The notes: generated from the letters alone by a model not told the origin. Positions 40,071 to 49,979 are shown, counted from the stretch's first letter. The stretch: DNA of 64,000 nt from Prorocentrum cordatum (GCA_963575745.1 CAUYUJ010016496.1:1-64000), one strand, 5' to 3'. Numbers and translations: made by a program.

Positions 40071-40678
40071 ACCCCGTCAAGGACAACATCACCAATAACT
40101 GCAAGGACCGCTCTGCGACCCATTCAGGGCAGGTTCGGACGGCGCCCTGGCAGCTAGCGGACCCCGACTGTCACTACCCAACGTTTGAACATAAAGCCGA
40201 AGGCGTGAACGTGGACAGGAAGGAAAAGGGGGAGGAGGAATAACGAGGGGGAGGAGGAGGAGAAGAATGAGGAGCTCGTGGGCCACTTCATGGCCCCCCG
40301 ATGATGTTGGGGTCTTCGAGAGTTAGTAGACCCAGACAGCGTGGAAATTAGGAAGCATGTCTGGGACAACCGTGCGTTTTTTTGTTCAGTGGAGCCCCCG
40401 GGGGGCGCGTTGGCCAACTTGGCCGCGGCGGGCGCGTTAAAGATGCACGGGCGAGGGGGGAGCTCCTTCTCCAGAGGGGGGGGGGGGGCGTCTTCCCCCT
40501 TCTGGGGATTCTCTCGGGGCCCGTTTTGGGTGGTATCGATTTTTCCAGACCCTCCCTTGGTTGGGTACTCGTTTTGAATAGAGCACTCTGGTCGCCCCGT
40601 CCTCCCGCCCACTTCCCTCCTGCCTCCTACCTCCTCCTCGCGGCGCCCTTTGGGGCGCTGCGATGTGCGCATCTGTCG
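40071..40678. other. No supported gene
   Basis: GC-rich DNA with a G-run (40479-40488). I see nothing coding. Confidence 0.45.
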
Positions 40679-42425
40679 CCTCCTGCGATCTTGCGCAACT
40701 GTCGGCACTTTCGCGGGCTCCCGGGGGGCCCAGCGGAGCGGGGGTGACACGCGGATCGCGCCGAGACCTCGCGGCCCCCTGCGGGGGGGGCTGCCAACCG
40801 CGCAACTGTCGGCACTTTCGTGGGCTCCCGGAAGGCCCAGCTGAGCGGGGGTGACACGCGGATCGCGCCGAGACCTCGCGGTTTCCTGCGGGGGGGGCTG
40901 CCAACCGCGCAATTGTCGGCACTTTCGTGGGCCCCTGGGAGGCCCAGCGGAGTGGTGACACGCGGATCGCGCCGAGACCTCGCGGCTCCCTGCGGGGGGT
41001 GCTGCCAATTGCGCAACTGTCGGCACTTTCGTGGGCTCCTGGGAGGCCAGCGGAGCAGGGGTGACACGCGGATCGCGCCGAGACCTCGCGGCTCTTTGCG
41101 GGGGGAGATGCCACTTGCGCAACTGTCGGCACTTTCGTTGGCTCCTGGGAGGCCCAACGGGGCGGGGGTGACACGCGGATCGCGCCGAGACCTCGCGGCT
41201 CCCTGCGGGGGGTGCTGCCAATTGCGCAATTGTCGGCACTTTCGTTGGCTCCCGGGAGGCGGGGGTGACACGCGGATCGCGCCGAAACCTCGCGGTTCCC
41301 TGCGGGGGGGGCTGCCAATTGCGCAACTGTCGGCATTTTCGTGGGCTCTTGGGGGGCCCAGCGGAGTGGGGGTGACACGCGGATCGCGCCGAGACCTCGC
41401 GGCTCCCTGCTGGGGGGGCTGCCAACTGCGCAACTGTCGGCACTTTCGTGGGTTCCTGGGAGGCCCAGCGGAACGGGGGTGACACGCGGATCGCGCCGAG
41501 ACCTCGCGGTTCCCTGCGGGGGGGGGCTGCCAATTGCGCAACTGTTGGCACTTTCGTGGGTTCCTGGGAGGCCCAGCGGAGCGGGGGTGACACGCGGATC
41601 GCGCCGAGACCTCGCGGTTCCCTGCGGGGGGGCTGCCAGCTGCGCAATTGTCGGCACTTTCATGGGCTCCTGGGAGGCCCAGCGGAGTGGGGATCACACG
41701 CGGATCGCGCCGAGACTTCGCGGTTCCCTGCTGGGGGCGGTTGCCAACTGCGCAACTGTCGGCACTTTCGTGGGCTCCTGGGAGGCCCAGCGGAGCGGGG
41801 GTGACACGCGGATCGCGCCGAGACCTCGCGGCTCCCTGCGGGGAGGGTTGCCAACTGCGCAACTGTCGGCACTTTCGTTGGCTCCTGGGAGGCCCAACGG
41901 GGCGGGGGTGACACGCGGATCGCGCCGAGACCTCGCGGTTCCTTGCGGGGGGGCGCTGCCAATTGTGCAACTGTCGGCACTTTCGTGGGTTCCTGGGAGG
42001 CCCAGCGGAGCGGGGGTGACACGCGGATCGCGCCGAGACCTCGCGGTTCCCTGCGGGGGGGGCTGCCGATTGCGCAACTGTCAGCACGTTCGTGGGCTCC
42101 TGGGAGGCCCAGCGGAGCGGGGGTGACACGCGGATCGCGCCGAGACCTCGCGGTTTCCTGCGGGGGGGGGGCTGCCAGTTGCGCAGTTGTCGGCATTTTC
42201 GTGGGTTCCTGGGAGGCCCAGCGGAGCGGGGGTGACACGCGGATCGCGCCGAGACCTCGCGGTTCCCTGCGGGGGGGCTGCCAACTGCGCAGTTGTCGGC
42301 ACTTTCGTGGGTTCCTGGGAGGCCCAGCGGAACGGGGGTGACACGCGGATCGCGTCGGGACCTCGCGGCTCTTTGCGGGGGGAGCTGCCAATTGCGCAAC
42401 AGTCGGCACTTTCGTCGGCTCCTGA
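40679..42425. repeat. 107-bp minisatellite, about 16 units
   Basis: Each unit contains GCGCAACTGTCGGCACTTTC, a CCTGGGAGGCCCAGCGGAG segment, GACACGCGGATCGCGCCGAG and CCTGCGGGGGGGCTGCCAA. The GACACGCGGATCGCG word recurs about every 104-110 bp from 40743 to 42341. The unit has few stops in any frame and its length varies by a few bases, which creates long but meaningless frames on both strands (several over 200 codons). Confidence 0.95.
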
Positions 42426-42960
42426 GACGCCGAACGATCGCTCCAGGACAATTCAAGGCGGGCCACAGACGGCCCAGGGGGCTTCCAAAACGCTCCAAGA
42501 GGCCTCCAACAAGACTTCATGGGAGGGCCCCGAGAGGCCAAAACCACGAATTTTACAATGGTTTTTGAATGAGTTTGGCCTTCTCGTTTTTCTTGGCAAT
42601 CGCCGCGCTTGGCCCTCAAGCGCGGCGATTGCCAATAATGCAATGGTCGTCGCTTTCGTGAGCCTCTTGGACGTCCAGCGGATGCCCAGCTATTTTGAAA
42701 GCGCCAGTTGGTAATGTCACCTGTTGCCAAAAGGTTGGGTACGGGGTCATGGGGCGTCTTGGAGGATCTTGCCAATGTGGAGTCGTTTTTCGGAGTTGTG
42801 TGGGGCTGTCTCGGGGGCATCTTGGGGTTCAATTGAAGCTATGTCGGGCGCCTCTTGGCGCCCTCTGGGCCTGTAGTGGAGCTTTGTTGGGCCATCTCGT
42901 GGCCGTGTTACGCCATCCTGGGGCCCTCTCGGGGGTCTCAGGGGCCGTTTTGGGGTGACC
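42426..42960. repeat. CTTGG/CCAAG-rich degenerate repeats
   Basis: 42480-42540 has CCAAGAGGCCTCCAA words; 42740-42960 has GTCTTGGAGG, CATCTTGGGG and CTCTTGGCG words. Same family as 51240-52890. A perfect repeat of CGCCGCGCTTG and its inverse lies at about 42601-42631. Confidence 0.6.
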
Positions 42961-43006
42961 GTTTTGGGTTTCTTGGGCCATACAGGGCCGTCGGAAACTC
43001 TGATAC

Positions 43007-43054
43007 ATGTACATACATACATACATACATACATACATACATACATACATACAC
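43007..43054. repeat. (ACAT)n microsatellite, left part
   Basis: Tetranucleotide array ending exactly where the DIRS-like element begins. It resumes at 50751 after the element. Confidence 0.9.
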
Positions 43055-43138
43055 GGTATCCTTAAAAGGGGGTCTATGCTAGTCCACCTGGGCGCGCGCG
43101 GTGCCGTTGATGCTGCGCTCTTTCCGTAGCTTGATGGC
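43055..43138 (+). repeat. Split direct repeat A1
   Basis: 84 bp starting GGTATCCTTAAAAG, ending GCTTGATGGC; one mismatch to 50381-50464. Confidence 0.9.
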
Positions 43139-43349
43139 TCGAATAACGCCGTCAGCGGCGGCCAGCCCCCCCCGTGGGGTAGTTAGGCCTGGCCACCGCA
43201 TCCGCCTACCGTTCAGGCGCTGGGCGGAGGTCCAGGCGCGAGTTCCGAGGGGCCAGCGCCCGCCAGGAGGCGCGCCGTGACGTCGCCTGAGCGCCGTGCC
43301 CGCGGCCTCGGGGTTCCGTCCGGCGTTTCTGGCGGGGAGCTCTCGCGGC

Positions 43350-44822
43350 ATGGCGGAACCAGGCGCGTGGCCGCTGCCCCGTGGCGCTTGGCTGGACGCG
43401 AGCCTCAACGGCATCATCACGACGACGGTCTCGGTGCCGCCGGGGACGCTCATCCTAGCGCAGGTCGTCGACGCCGGCGGCCGCCCACAGGGGACCGAGC
43501 TGCTCCAGGTGGAGGTGGCCTATGCCCCAGGCCCCCTCGGGAGGTTCTTCAAGGCCGCCCACGTCGGTGCCAGCGACGAGTACTTCAGCTGGCACGCGCA
43601 GCACCCGAACGTGGAGGGCGGGCGGCCTGGGAACACCGTGTTCCACCTTTGCGCGTGCGGGGCCAGCGGGTGTGCGGCCCCGACACCTCGCGGGACGGTG
43701 GTCGAGCACCTCGACATCTGGCGGGTCGTCGATCCCGCCGACTTCGAGCAGGAGAAGGCCAAACTCTATTGCCCTCGGCGGCGCGCCAGCGACCTGGGCG
43801 TGCCGCTGCGCCCCCCGCCGCTCGCGCCGCCGCCCGAGGCGGCGCCGCCAGGCGAGGGGCCGCCGGCGGGGGAGCCCGAGGAGCCGCTCGACGACGCGGA
43901 GCCGCCGGCGAAGCGCCCCCGCCGCGAGCCAGGGGGCGTCGGGGGGACGGCCACCCCGCGGCTGGGCGGCAGCCTCGCGGACGGCGGCGGCAGCCCGCTG
44001 GACGCGGAGCTCGCGGGGCTGGAGGACGTCGCTGCCGACCCTGGCCTGGAGGACAGGCTGGCGCGCCTGGGCAGCCGCGGAGGCCCGCGAGGCAAGCAAC
44101 AGCGAGACCCCCTGAACGCCTCGCGCCCCGGCGGCCCGGCGCGGGACCGCCTTTCAGCGGCTGTGGCCGCGCGCGCGGCGGAGGCAGGAGCTGCTGCAGC
44201 GGGGAAGCCAGCGGCCTCAGGCGCGCGCACGCGGCTGGCCTCGGCGCCGGCCGCGGCGCTCCTTGGCCCCGGCGAGGAGGAGGGCGACGAGGCTGGCGAC
44301 AGCGACCTCGAGCGGGGTGCGCTGGGCGAGAGCTTCCAGGGGGTCGGCATCAAGCGGGACCTCTTCAGGCAGATTGCCCGCCGCCGCCCGGGCGCACTCC
44401 TCGAGAACGGGCTCGCGCACATCCGAGGCCAGTTCACGCGGCAGCTGCGCGTGGCCGACGGCGACCCCCTCGCGCCGTGCGTCGCGCAGTTTTTGGACAC
44501 GGTCTTCTTCGTGGCGCACCCGCCGCGGACGCTCCCGCCCGAGGAGGTCCGGTCCCTTCGGTCGCTCGGGCTCGCCCTCGACGGGATCCTCAAGGGCGAC
44601 GTCGTCGAGACCGGCGACCTGCTGATGCAGGAGTTCAAGGCCAGGACGATGGCCATCCGCGACGGGCACTGGCGGACGGCGAGGTGGCTCACGCTGGTGC
44701 CGCAGGAGCAGCTCCCGTCGGGAGCTACCATCGACGAGGAGACGGCTGCCGAGAAGGTCGAGGCGAGGGAGCTCAAGGTCGCCGAGCTCCGCCGCAAGCT
44801 CCAGGACAGGAGGCCGGGCTAG
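43350..44822 (+). CDS. Gag-like ORF1 of the DIRS-like element
   Basis: 490 codons from ATG 43350 (gcATGGC context). I chose this frame over a longer overlapping frame because its residue composition is protein-like, while the other is Arg/Gly/Pro noise. Features: an N-terminal globular part with NTVFHLCACGASGCAAPT (possible Cys/His metal site), a Pro/Ala-rich linker with basic clusters (PAKRPRR), and a helical C-terminal part (DLFRQIARRRPGALLENG, FLDTVFFVAH). It occupies the position of Gag in DIRS elements; I recognise no family by sequence. The same frame reopens after the TAG at 44820 and runs to TGA 45318, ending in a basic tail, so the ORF may once have been 656 codons long. Confidence 0.6.
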   Translation: MAEPGAWPLPRGAWLDASLNGIITTTVSVPPGTLILAQVVDAGGRPQGTELLQVEVAYAPGPLGRFFKAAHVGASDEYFSWHAQHPNVEGGRPGNTVFHLCACGASGCAAPTPRGTVVEHLDIWRVVDPADFEQEKAKLYCPRRRASDLGVPLRPPPLAPPPEAAPPGEGPPAGEPEEPLDDAEPPAKRPRREPGGVGGTATPRLGGSLADGGGSPLDAELAGLEDVAADPGLEDRLARLGSRGGPRGKQQRDPLNASRPGGPARDRLSAAVAARAAEAGAAAAGKPAASGARTRLASAPAAALLGPGEEEGDEAGDSDLERGALGESFQGVGIKRDLFRQIARRRPGALLENGLAHIRGQFTRQLRVADGDPLAPCVAQFLDTVFFVAHPPRTLPPEEVRSLRSLGLALDGILKGDVVETGDLLMQEFKARTMAIRDGHWRTARWLTLVPQEQLPSGATIDEETAAEKVEARELKVAELRRKLQDRRPG

Positions 44823-45320
44823 GGGCCTGGCCGGGAGTCGTCGCCCGCCCGGGGGGACGCGGCTCCCAGCGGCCATGGCCTTGCGGAAGCGAGGCCCCCA
44901 CCCCCGGGGGCGCCAGTCGCGGGCTCTGCGGAGGCCCTGCGGATATTGGCAAGCCGAGTCCCAGCGGGCGGAGCCGCAGCCCCGCCTCAAGCTGCGGGCC
45001 GGCGCCGCGCTGCAGCGGCCCCAGCAGCGCCGGGCGGCGAGCGGACGGTCCACATGGTTGCGGGGTCGGACACCGAGACGGAGGCGCCCCCACCGCCCGA
45101 GGAGGGCGGCGAGCCAGCCGCCCCTGGCGCCAGGAGCTGGAAGGATCGGAAGGGAACCTTTCCGAGGCGCGAGGGCGAGACGCGCGCCCAGTGGAAGTCC
45201 CGCATGCTGGTGGCGAGGCGCGGCCGCGCAGCCCCAGGGGCCAGGAGCGCAACCGCCCCGAAGGCCAAGTCGAAGCCCGTCGCCAAGGGCCAGCTGGCGC
45301 GGCCCCCCTGGTCCAAGTGA
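44823..45320 (+). pseudogene. Probable C-terminal extension of ORF1 behind a TAG
   Basis: In frame with ORF1 and open to TGA 45318-45320. It holds an acidic patch (SDTETEAPPPPEEGG) and a basic end (KAKSKPVAKGQ). There is no ATG, so it is either read-through coding or a truncated ORF1. The stop is followed 13 nt later by the hairpin at 45334, the same arrangement as at the end of ORF3. Confidence 0.45.
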
Positions 45321-45333
45321 GCGCCGAGGCGCA

Positions 45334-45374
45334 CCCCCAGGGAAGTCCAGGATTTTCTGGAAAATTCCCGGGGG
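45334..45374 (+). promoter_or_regulatory. Stop-proximal hairpin, copy 1
   Basis: CCCCC-A-GGGAA-G-TCCAG-GATTTT-CTGGA-AAA-TTCCC-GGGGG can pair in three nested stems. A second copy at 49918-49955 keeps the fold while changing a stem base pair. Confidence 0.65.
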
Positions 45375-45523
45375 TCCCTGCCGGGGCGCCCCGATTGGCT
45401 TCGGGAGACAGTGCAGAGCCTGATGAGCGCCATTTCAGGGGCGCGCCCCAGGTCAGGCGCTGGCGCCAGCTGCTCGCTTCCAGCTGCACAGGAGCGGCCA
45501 CCAAGTTCGAGCTGGCCCTCATC

Positions 45524-48500
45524 ATGCACGAGGCTGCCCACGGAGCGCCTGGGGGCGTCGGGAGGTTCATCAGGCGAATGCGCGTTCCACCAGACCCCAC
45601 GGAGAGCTTCACGCGCCTGCGCGAGGTGTTGCCGTTACCCGTTCCCGACGCCCCAGTCTTCAGTCAGCTCCGGGCAGCGCGCTATGCTGGGCAGCAGCTG
45701 GCAGCCGACAAGGTCGACCAGGCCACCGCCGAGGCTTGGGTCCAGCTCGTTGTGTTTAGCCTTAACTACCAATACACCGGGCACATGCAGGCGCCGACGG
45801 TGCCGCCTGTCCAGAGCTCTGCCAGCCAGGTGAACGCCCTCGGGATCATCCGCCAGGCATGCGACTACTTCGCTCGCGGGGCAGACACCACGGTCGACCT
45901 CCCCGCCTGGGAGGAGTTGATCAGCTCGAAGGACGTCACCTACGGCGGCGAGGAGGTGGCACGCGCCCTGCCTCTTACCCTCGGCGGCGCCATGCCCGGG
46001 CTGCCAGCGAAAGGCGTAGCCGCGTCGGTGAGGGCGATCGACATCGCAGACGCCCGGGTGGGCAGCTGGCTGGCCGATCCAGGCTCGGCCCTGCTGCCGC
46101 GGGCAGAGTGGCCCGAGGAGGTGCCAAGAGCATCGATTCAGGTGAAGTCGAAGCAAGAGTGGCACGACATCGGCGCGAAGCTGGTCGAGCTGGGCCTTGC
46201 GGCGCCGATCGCGGAGGAGAGGATCCTCAAGGTTGGGAACCGCAAAGTCCTTGCTGGCGCCTTCGGGGTTCAGAAGAGCGGGACGCCTACGCCCGGGCGC
46301 CCGTGCGCGCAGAGGCTCATCATCAACATGGCCCCGGCCAACAGCTACCAGCGCATCATGCGGGGCGACGTTGGCACCCTCAGTGCGTCGCCGTCGTGGG
46401 TGGCCATCCCGCTCCCCGAGGGCCACATGCTGCTGTGGTCGTCCGACGACCAGGCCTCCGCCTTCTACTGCTACGAGCTCCCGGAGGCTTGGCAGCCCTA
46501 CATGACGCTCGCGGATGCTATCCCGAACGAGCGCATCGGGGTCAGCGGGCCTGGGAAGACGCACATCGCGCTGCGGGTCATCCCGATGGGCTGGGTCAAC
46601 GCCGTCACGGTCTTCCAACACTGCCGCCGCCGGCTCGGCTTCAGCATGCGCCCCCTGGGCGCAGGGTTCGCCCCCAGCATGGAGTGGCGCAAGGACCGCC
46701 CGCTGCCCTTCAAGTCGAAGGAGCTCGAGCAGAAGTGGGTTCAGTACTACATCGACGACTGGGACCACGGCGAGATCGTCCCGGAGCGGCTCATTGCTGA
46801 GCTTCGTGGGACCGTGGGCGCGGTGCAGGAGGAGCAGCGCCAGGCCTACCGCCGCTCCGGGATTCAGGTGGCCGATGGCAAGGCCAAGCACAGGGCACTC
46901 ATTCTCGAGCGGATGGGCGCCGGCCTTGACGGCCTCGAAGGCCGAGTCGGGGTCACCGTCGAGAAGCTGCACGCCCTGCTTGGGTTCACGCTCTGGGGGA
47001 TGGGCCAGAGCGCGATGTCGTCGCAGGCCGTCCTCATGATCCTTGGCCGTTGCGTTAGGGCAGCTGAGTTCCGGCGGCCGTTCATGGGCTACCTCAACGC
47101 GGTGTGGGCAGCTGGGCGCTGGCAGCAGCCGCAGGCAGTTCCCCTCGACATGTGCGACGAGCTGCTTAGCTTCATGATGGCCCTCCCACTCGCATTCACC
47201 GACTTGCGAGCGCAGATCGACCCGTGCGTCATCGCGACGGATGCGAGCGAGCGTGCTGGAGGGATCTGCCACACGGTCGGGCTCACCGAGGCGGGAATTG
47301 CGTGCGCGATGGAAGGCGCCTCGGTCGTCTCGCTGCGGCCGGGGGCGATATCGTACTCTGTAGAAGGGGTGCGATGGCGGCCGCGCGTCGTCATCGTGGA
47401 GCTGTTCTGTGGGGCGGCGGCCGCAGCAGTTGCAGCCTCGCGCATGCCCTTCACCATCGTCGCCCACCTCAGCAGCGAGGTGGACCCAGCTGCCCGACGG
47501 CTGGTCCGCAGGCGCTGGGCTGGCGTCGTCGAGCTCGGGGACATTGAGCGGATCGATGGCGAACGGTTCAGGCACATGCTCGAGAATTACAAGCGCGACG
47601 CCGACTGGGTCCTTATCACTGCTGGCAGCCCGTGCCAGGACCTCGCAGGGCTCAATGCTGTGGGCTCAGGGCTGGAGGGCGCGCGGTCTCGGCTATTCCT
47701 GCGGGTGCCTGAACTCATCGGCGTCGCGGAGGAGGTCTTCCCGCGGCGCGTGGTGTGGTTCGTCGAGAACGTCTTCAGCATGACACTGGAGTCGCGGGCG
47801 CAGTTCACCAAGATCTTGAAGGTCACGCCCGTGCTGCTGGACGCGAAGCACTTCACCCGGGTCAGCCGGCCGAGGCTCTACTGGTGCTCCTGGGCGGTCT
47901 GTTCTCACCTCCCGCCCGGCTGCCTGGCGGAGGTCAAGGGCACGGGGGACGAGGCGCACACCCGTATCGACGTGACCATCGAGCGCCTCCCCTTCAAGGC
48001 TGTCCTCCACGAGGGTTGGTCGCTCCTGGGCGGCAACACCGACCTCCCCTGCTTCACGAGGCCGATCATCAGGAAGCACCCCCCGCTCAGGCCCGTCGGG
48101 ATCGAGCGCGCCACGGAACAGGCTCGGAGTCGCTGGGCGCCCGACGGGTACCGCTACCAGGTCAACAACTACGAGGACGGAGTGCTCATCTGGGATGCGG
48201 CGCGTGAGCGGAGCCGGCTGCCCGACCCAGAGGAGCGCGGTGCACTCATGGGCTTCGACAGGTTATATTTTCAGGGCGCAGTGAAAGATAGCGTTCCTGA
48301 GTCCGAGCGTGCAGTTGTCATGGAGTCTCTCATTGGCAATACCTTCTGTGTGCAGGTTGTCGCTTTTATCCTTGGCACCTGGTTGGCTCAAATCAAGTCA
48401 GTCAAGGCGCCAGTCGCGGGCCAGCAATGCCTTGAGATCGGGGCGCGCGAGGCGAACTGGAACGTCGTCCCGGACTTCCAGCAGCCTGGGCTTCGCGATT

Positions 48501-49063
48501 CAGTCCTCGAGCGGAGCCTCATCGTCGAGTTCCTGCGCATCGCCGACCGCGGGGGCTCCGACGTGCGCCTCGACTGCGGGGCTCTGCACCGCGCGCGTGC
48601 GTGGCCGCGGGCAGGGCTGCGCACCCATCTGTGGGCCTGGCGGATCGCCGAGGGTTTCCTGTGGCAGAGACCCGCCCACATCTCCGCGCTGGAGCTGGAG
48701 TCAGCCGTCGCGGGGGCCAGGTGGCGCTGCCGGGCGGTGGCCAATCACCGCTGCCGCTACCTCCACATCCTGGATGCCCAAGCGATCGCGGCAGTCAGTA
48801 CCAAAGGCCGCTCGAGTGCGCTTGCCCTGCAGCCGGCCCTCCGCAGGCTCAACGCGCTGCACCTCGCGACGGGCGGGTACCCGATCTACGGCTACTGCGA
48901 CACAGACGACATGCCGGCGGATACGCCGTCCCGCTGGAGCTTCGGCGGCGGGCACCATTGCGGACAGCGTGGCCGCCAAGGCTCTCGCGCGACGCCTGGC
49001 CGCGCGAGCGAGGCCCCTGCGGGAGGTCATGATATCGCCCCTCTCGCTCCAGAGATACACTGA
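45524..49063 (+). CDS. ORF2: reverse transcriptase and RNase H with nested cytosine-5 DNA methyltransferase
   Basis: 1,179 codons from the first ATG in the domain-bearing frame; the frame is open further upstream and the true start is unknown. RT: motif A in SSDDQASAFYCYELP (about residue 306) and motif C YYIDDWD (about 408). RNase H starts with IATDASERAGG (about 569). A complete C5 methyltransferase then interrupts it: motif I VELFCGAAA (about 622), motif IV GSPCQDL with the catalytic Cys (about 701), motif VI FVENV (about 746), motif VIII SRPRLYW (about 780) and motif X GNTFCVQVVAF (about 937). RNase H resumes with LELES, ILDAQA and ADTPSRW (about 1056, 1082, 1131). The PCQDL box and LFCGAA loop look closest to the Dnmt3 type. 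RT copies the RNA; the methyltransferase could methylate element cDNA (inference). No disabling change seen. Confidence 0.9.
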   Translation: MHEAAHGAPGGVGRFIRRMRVPPDPTESFTRLREVLPLPVPDAPVFSQLRAARYAGQQLAADKVDQATAEAWVQLVVFSLNYQYTGHMQAPTVPPVQSSASQVNALGIIRQACDYFARGADTTVDLPAWEELISSKDVTYGGEEVARALPLTLGGAMPGLPAKGVAASVRAIDIADARVGSWLADPGSALLPRAEWPEEVPRASIQVKSKQEWHDIGAKLVELGLAAPIAEERILKVGNRKVLAGAFGVQKSGTPTPGRPCAQRLIINMAPANSYQRIMRGDVGTLSASPSWVAIPLPEGHMLLWSSDDQASAFYCYELPEAWQPYMTLADAIPNERIGVSGPGKTHIALRVIPMGWVNAVTVFQHCRRRLGFSMRPLGAGFAPSMEWRKDRPLPFKSKELEQKWVQYYIDDWDHGEIVPERLIAELRGTVGAVQEEQRQAYRRSGIQVADGKAKHRALILERMGAGLDGLEGRVGVTVEKLHALLGFTLWGMGQSAMSSQAVLMILGRCVRAAEFRRPFMGYLNAVWAAGRWQQPQAVPLDMCDELLSFMMALPLAFTDLRAQIDPCVIATDASERAGGICHTVGLTEAGIACAMEGASVVSLRPGAISYSVEGVRWRPRVVIVELFCGAAAAAVAASRMPFTIVAHLSSEVDPAARRLVRRRWAGVVELGDIERIDGERFRHMLENYKRDADWVLITAGSPCQDLAGLNAVGSGLEGARSRLFLRVPELIGVAEEVFPRRVVWFVENVFSMTLESRAQFTKILKVTPVLLDAKHFTRVSRPRLYWCSWAVCSHLPPGCLAEVKGTGDEAHTRIDVTIERLPFKAVLHEGWSLLGGNTDLPCFTRPIIRKHPPLRPVGIERATEQARSRWAPDGYRYQVNNYEDGVLIWDAARERSRLPDPEERGALMGFDRLYFQGAVKDSVPESERAVVMESLIGNTFCVQVVAFILGTWLAQIKSVKAPVAGQQCLEIGAREANWNVVPDFQQPGLRDSVLERSLIVEFLRIADRGGSDVRLDCGALHRARAWPRAGLRTHLWAWRIAEGFLWQRPAHISALELESAVAGARWRCRAVANHRCRYLHILDAQAIAAVSTKGRSSALALQPALRRLNALHLATGGYPIYGYCDTDDMPADTPSRWSFGGGHHCGQRGRQGSRATPGRASEAPAGGHDIAPLAPEIH

Positions 49064-49898
49064 TGCAGTCAACGAGGTCGTTGACTTCTGGGTGGAGGAG
49101 GGGCGTTCACCATGCACGCCCGCGCAGGTTGACGCAGATCTTGCGGCCTTCATCGAGAAGCGGTGGAGCGAGCACGGGTCCCTGTTTGACATCAACAATG
49201 CCATCGCTGGAGTATCACACTTTTTCCCTCCGGTGCGTGGGCATCTTCGTGAAAGCTGGCGGCTGGCGCGGACGTGGCAGCGCCAAGAGCCAGCTGGCCG
49301 CGCCCTTCCAATTGGGCCGCTGATTGCGGCAGCCTTCGCGGGGGCATTTGCCGCGACAGGCCACCTGGGCGCGGCTGCAGTTTTGGCCGCTGGGTACGAC
49401 ACGTACATGCGGACTGGCGAGATGGCCTCGCTCGTCTGGAACGACGTACAGCTGTGCCCAGCTCGGGCGTCAGCGGTGCTGCTGCTACGAGGCACAAAGA
49501 GCCAGCACCAGACGGGCGCCAAGGAATTCGTCCTCGTGCGAAGCACAGTCGCCTATAAGCTCTTGGCGAGGGCCAAGGCAGCGGCTGCTCCAGAGGAGGC
49601 GTGCTTTGGCATGGAGCCCAGCGCGTTCCACCGCCTCTTCAGCCAGGTCAAAGAACTCCTGGGCTTCGGGAACGCCAAGCTGACGCTGTACAGCTGGAGG
49701 CGCGGCGGGGCCAGCGCGGACTTCAAGTCCCATGGCTCCATGGAACAGACCTTGCTCCGGGGCAGGTGGGCGTCGGTCCGCACGGCAAGGCTGTGCGTCC
49801 AGGACGCCGTGGCAGAGGCGACGCAGCTCAACCTGAGCGAGCTGCAGCTCGCGCGGTGCAGGCGCTTGGCGGCCCGCCTCCGTGCCGCGGCGAGCTGA
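49029..49898 (+). CDS. ORF3: tyrosine recombinase, nucleophile apparently replaced
   Basis: 289 codons from ATG 49029, overlapping the end of ORF2 by 35 nt in another frame. In DIRS elements this enzyme inserts the circular cDNA. Motifs: first Arg in YMRTGEMASL (about residue 127), second box LYSWRRGGAS (about 220-229; the usual His is Tyr, the Arg is kept), then LRGRWAS and, where TAR-x-Y is expected, TARLCVQDA. Codon 49794-49796 is TGC (Cys), one transition away from TAC (Tyr). A recombinase without Tyr should not cleave, so this copy is probably inactive. A frameshifted N-terminus upstream of 49029 is possible because the same frame is open. Confidence 0.8.
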   Translation: MISPLSLQRYTDAVNEVVDFWVEEGRSPCTPAQVDADLAAFIEKRWSEHGSLFDINNAIAGVSHFFPPVRGHLRESWRLARTWQRQEPAGRALPIGPLIAAAFAGAFAATGHLGAAAVLAAGYDTYMRTGEMASLVWNDVQLCPARASAVLLLRGTKSQHQTGAKEFVLVRSTVAYKLLARAKAAAAPEEACFGMEPSAFHRLFSQVKELLGFGNAKLTLYSWRRGGASADFKSHGSMEQTLLRGRWASVRTARLCVQDAVAEATQLNLSELQLARCRRLAARLRAAAS

Positions 49899-49917
49899 CA
49901 GGGGGCCGAGGCGCACT

Positions 49918-49955
49918 CCCCGGGAAGTCCAAGATTTTTTGGAAAATCCCTGGGG
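49918..49955 (+). promoter_or_regulatory. Stop-proximal hairpin, copy 2
   Basis: CCCC-GGGA...TCCAA-GATTTT-TTGGA...TCCC-T-GGGG, starting 19 nt after the ORF3 stop. Compared with copy 1, the loop-closing G-C pair has become A-T on both sides, and the preceding block GCCGAGGCGCAC is shared. Confidence 0.65.
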
Positions 49956-49979
49956 TTCCCTGCCGGTGCGGCGGAGCTG

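Noticed and set aside
40154-42832. Very long open frames on both strands (up to about 620 codons)
   Set aside because: They are translations of the 107-bp minisatellite and shift frame with unit-length changes; no domain is present.
43277-45320. Long upstream extension of the ORF2 frame through ORF1
   Set aside because: Composition is Arg/Gly/Pro noise with no ATG start; the other frame gives a protein-like Gag ORF.
45635-47575. 646-codon minus-strand frame opposite ORF2
   Set aside because: It is antisense to RT and methyltransferase motifs and is explained by GC-rich codon use.
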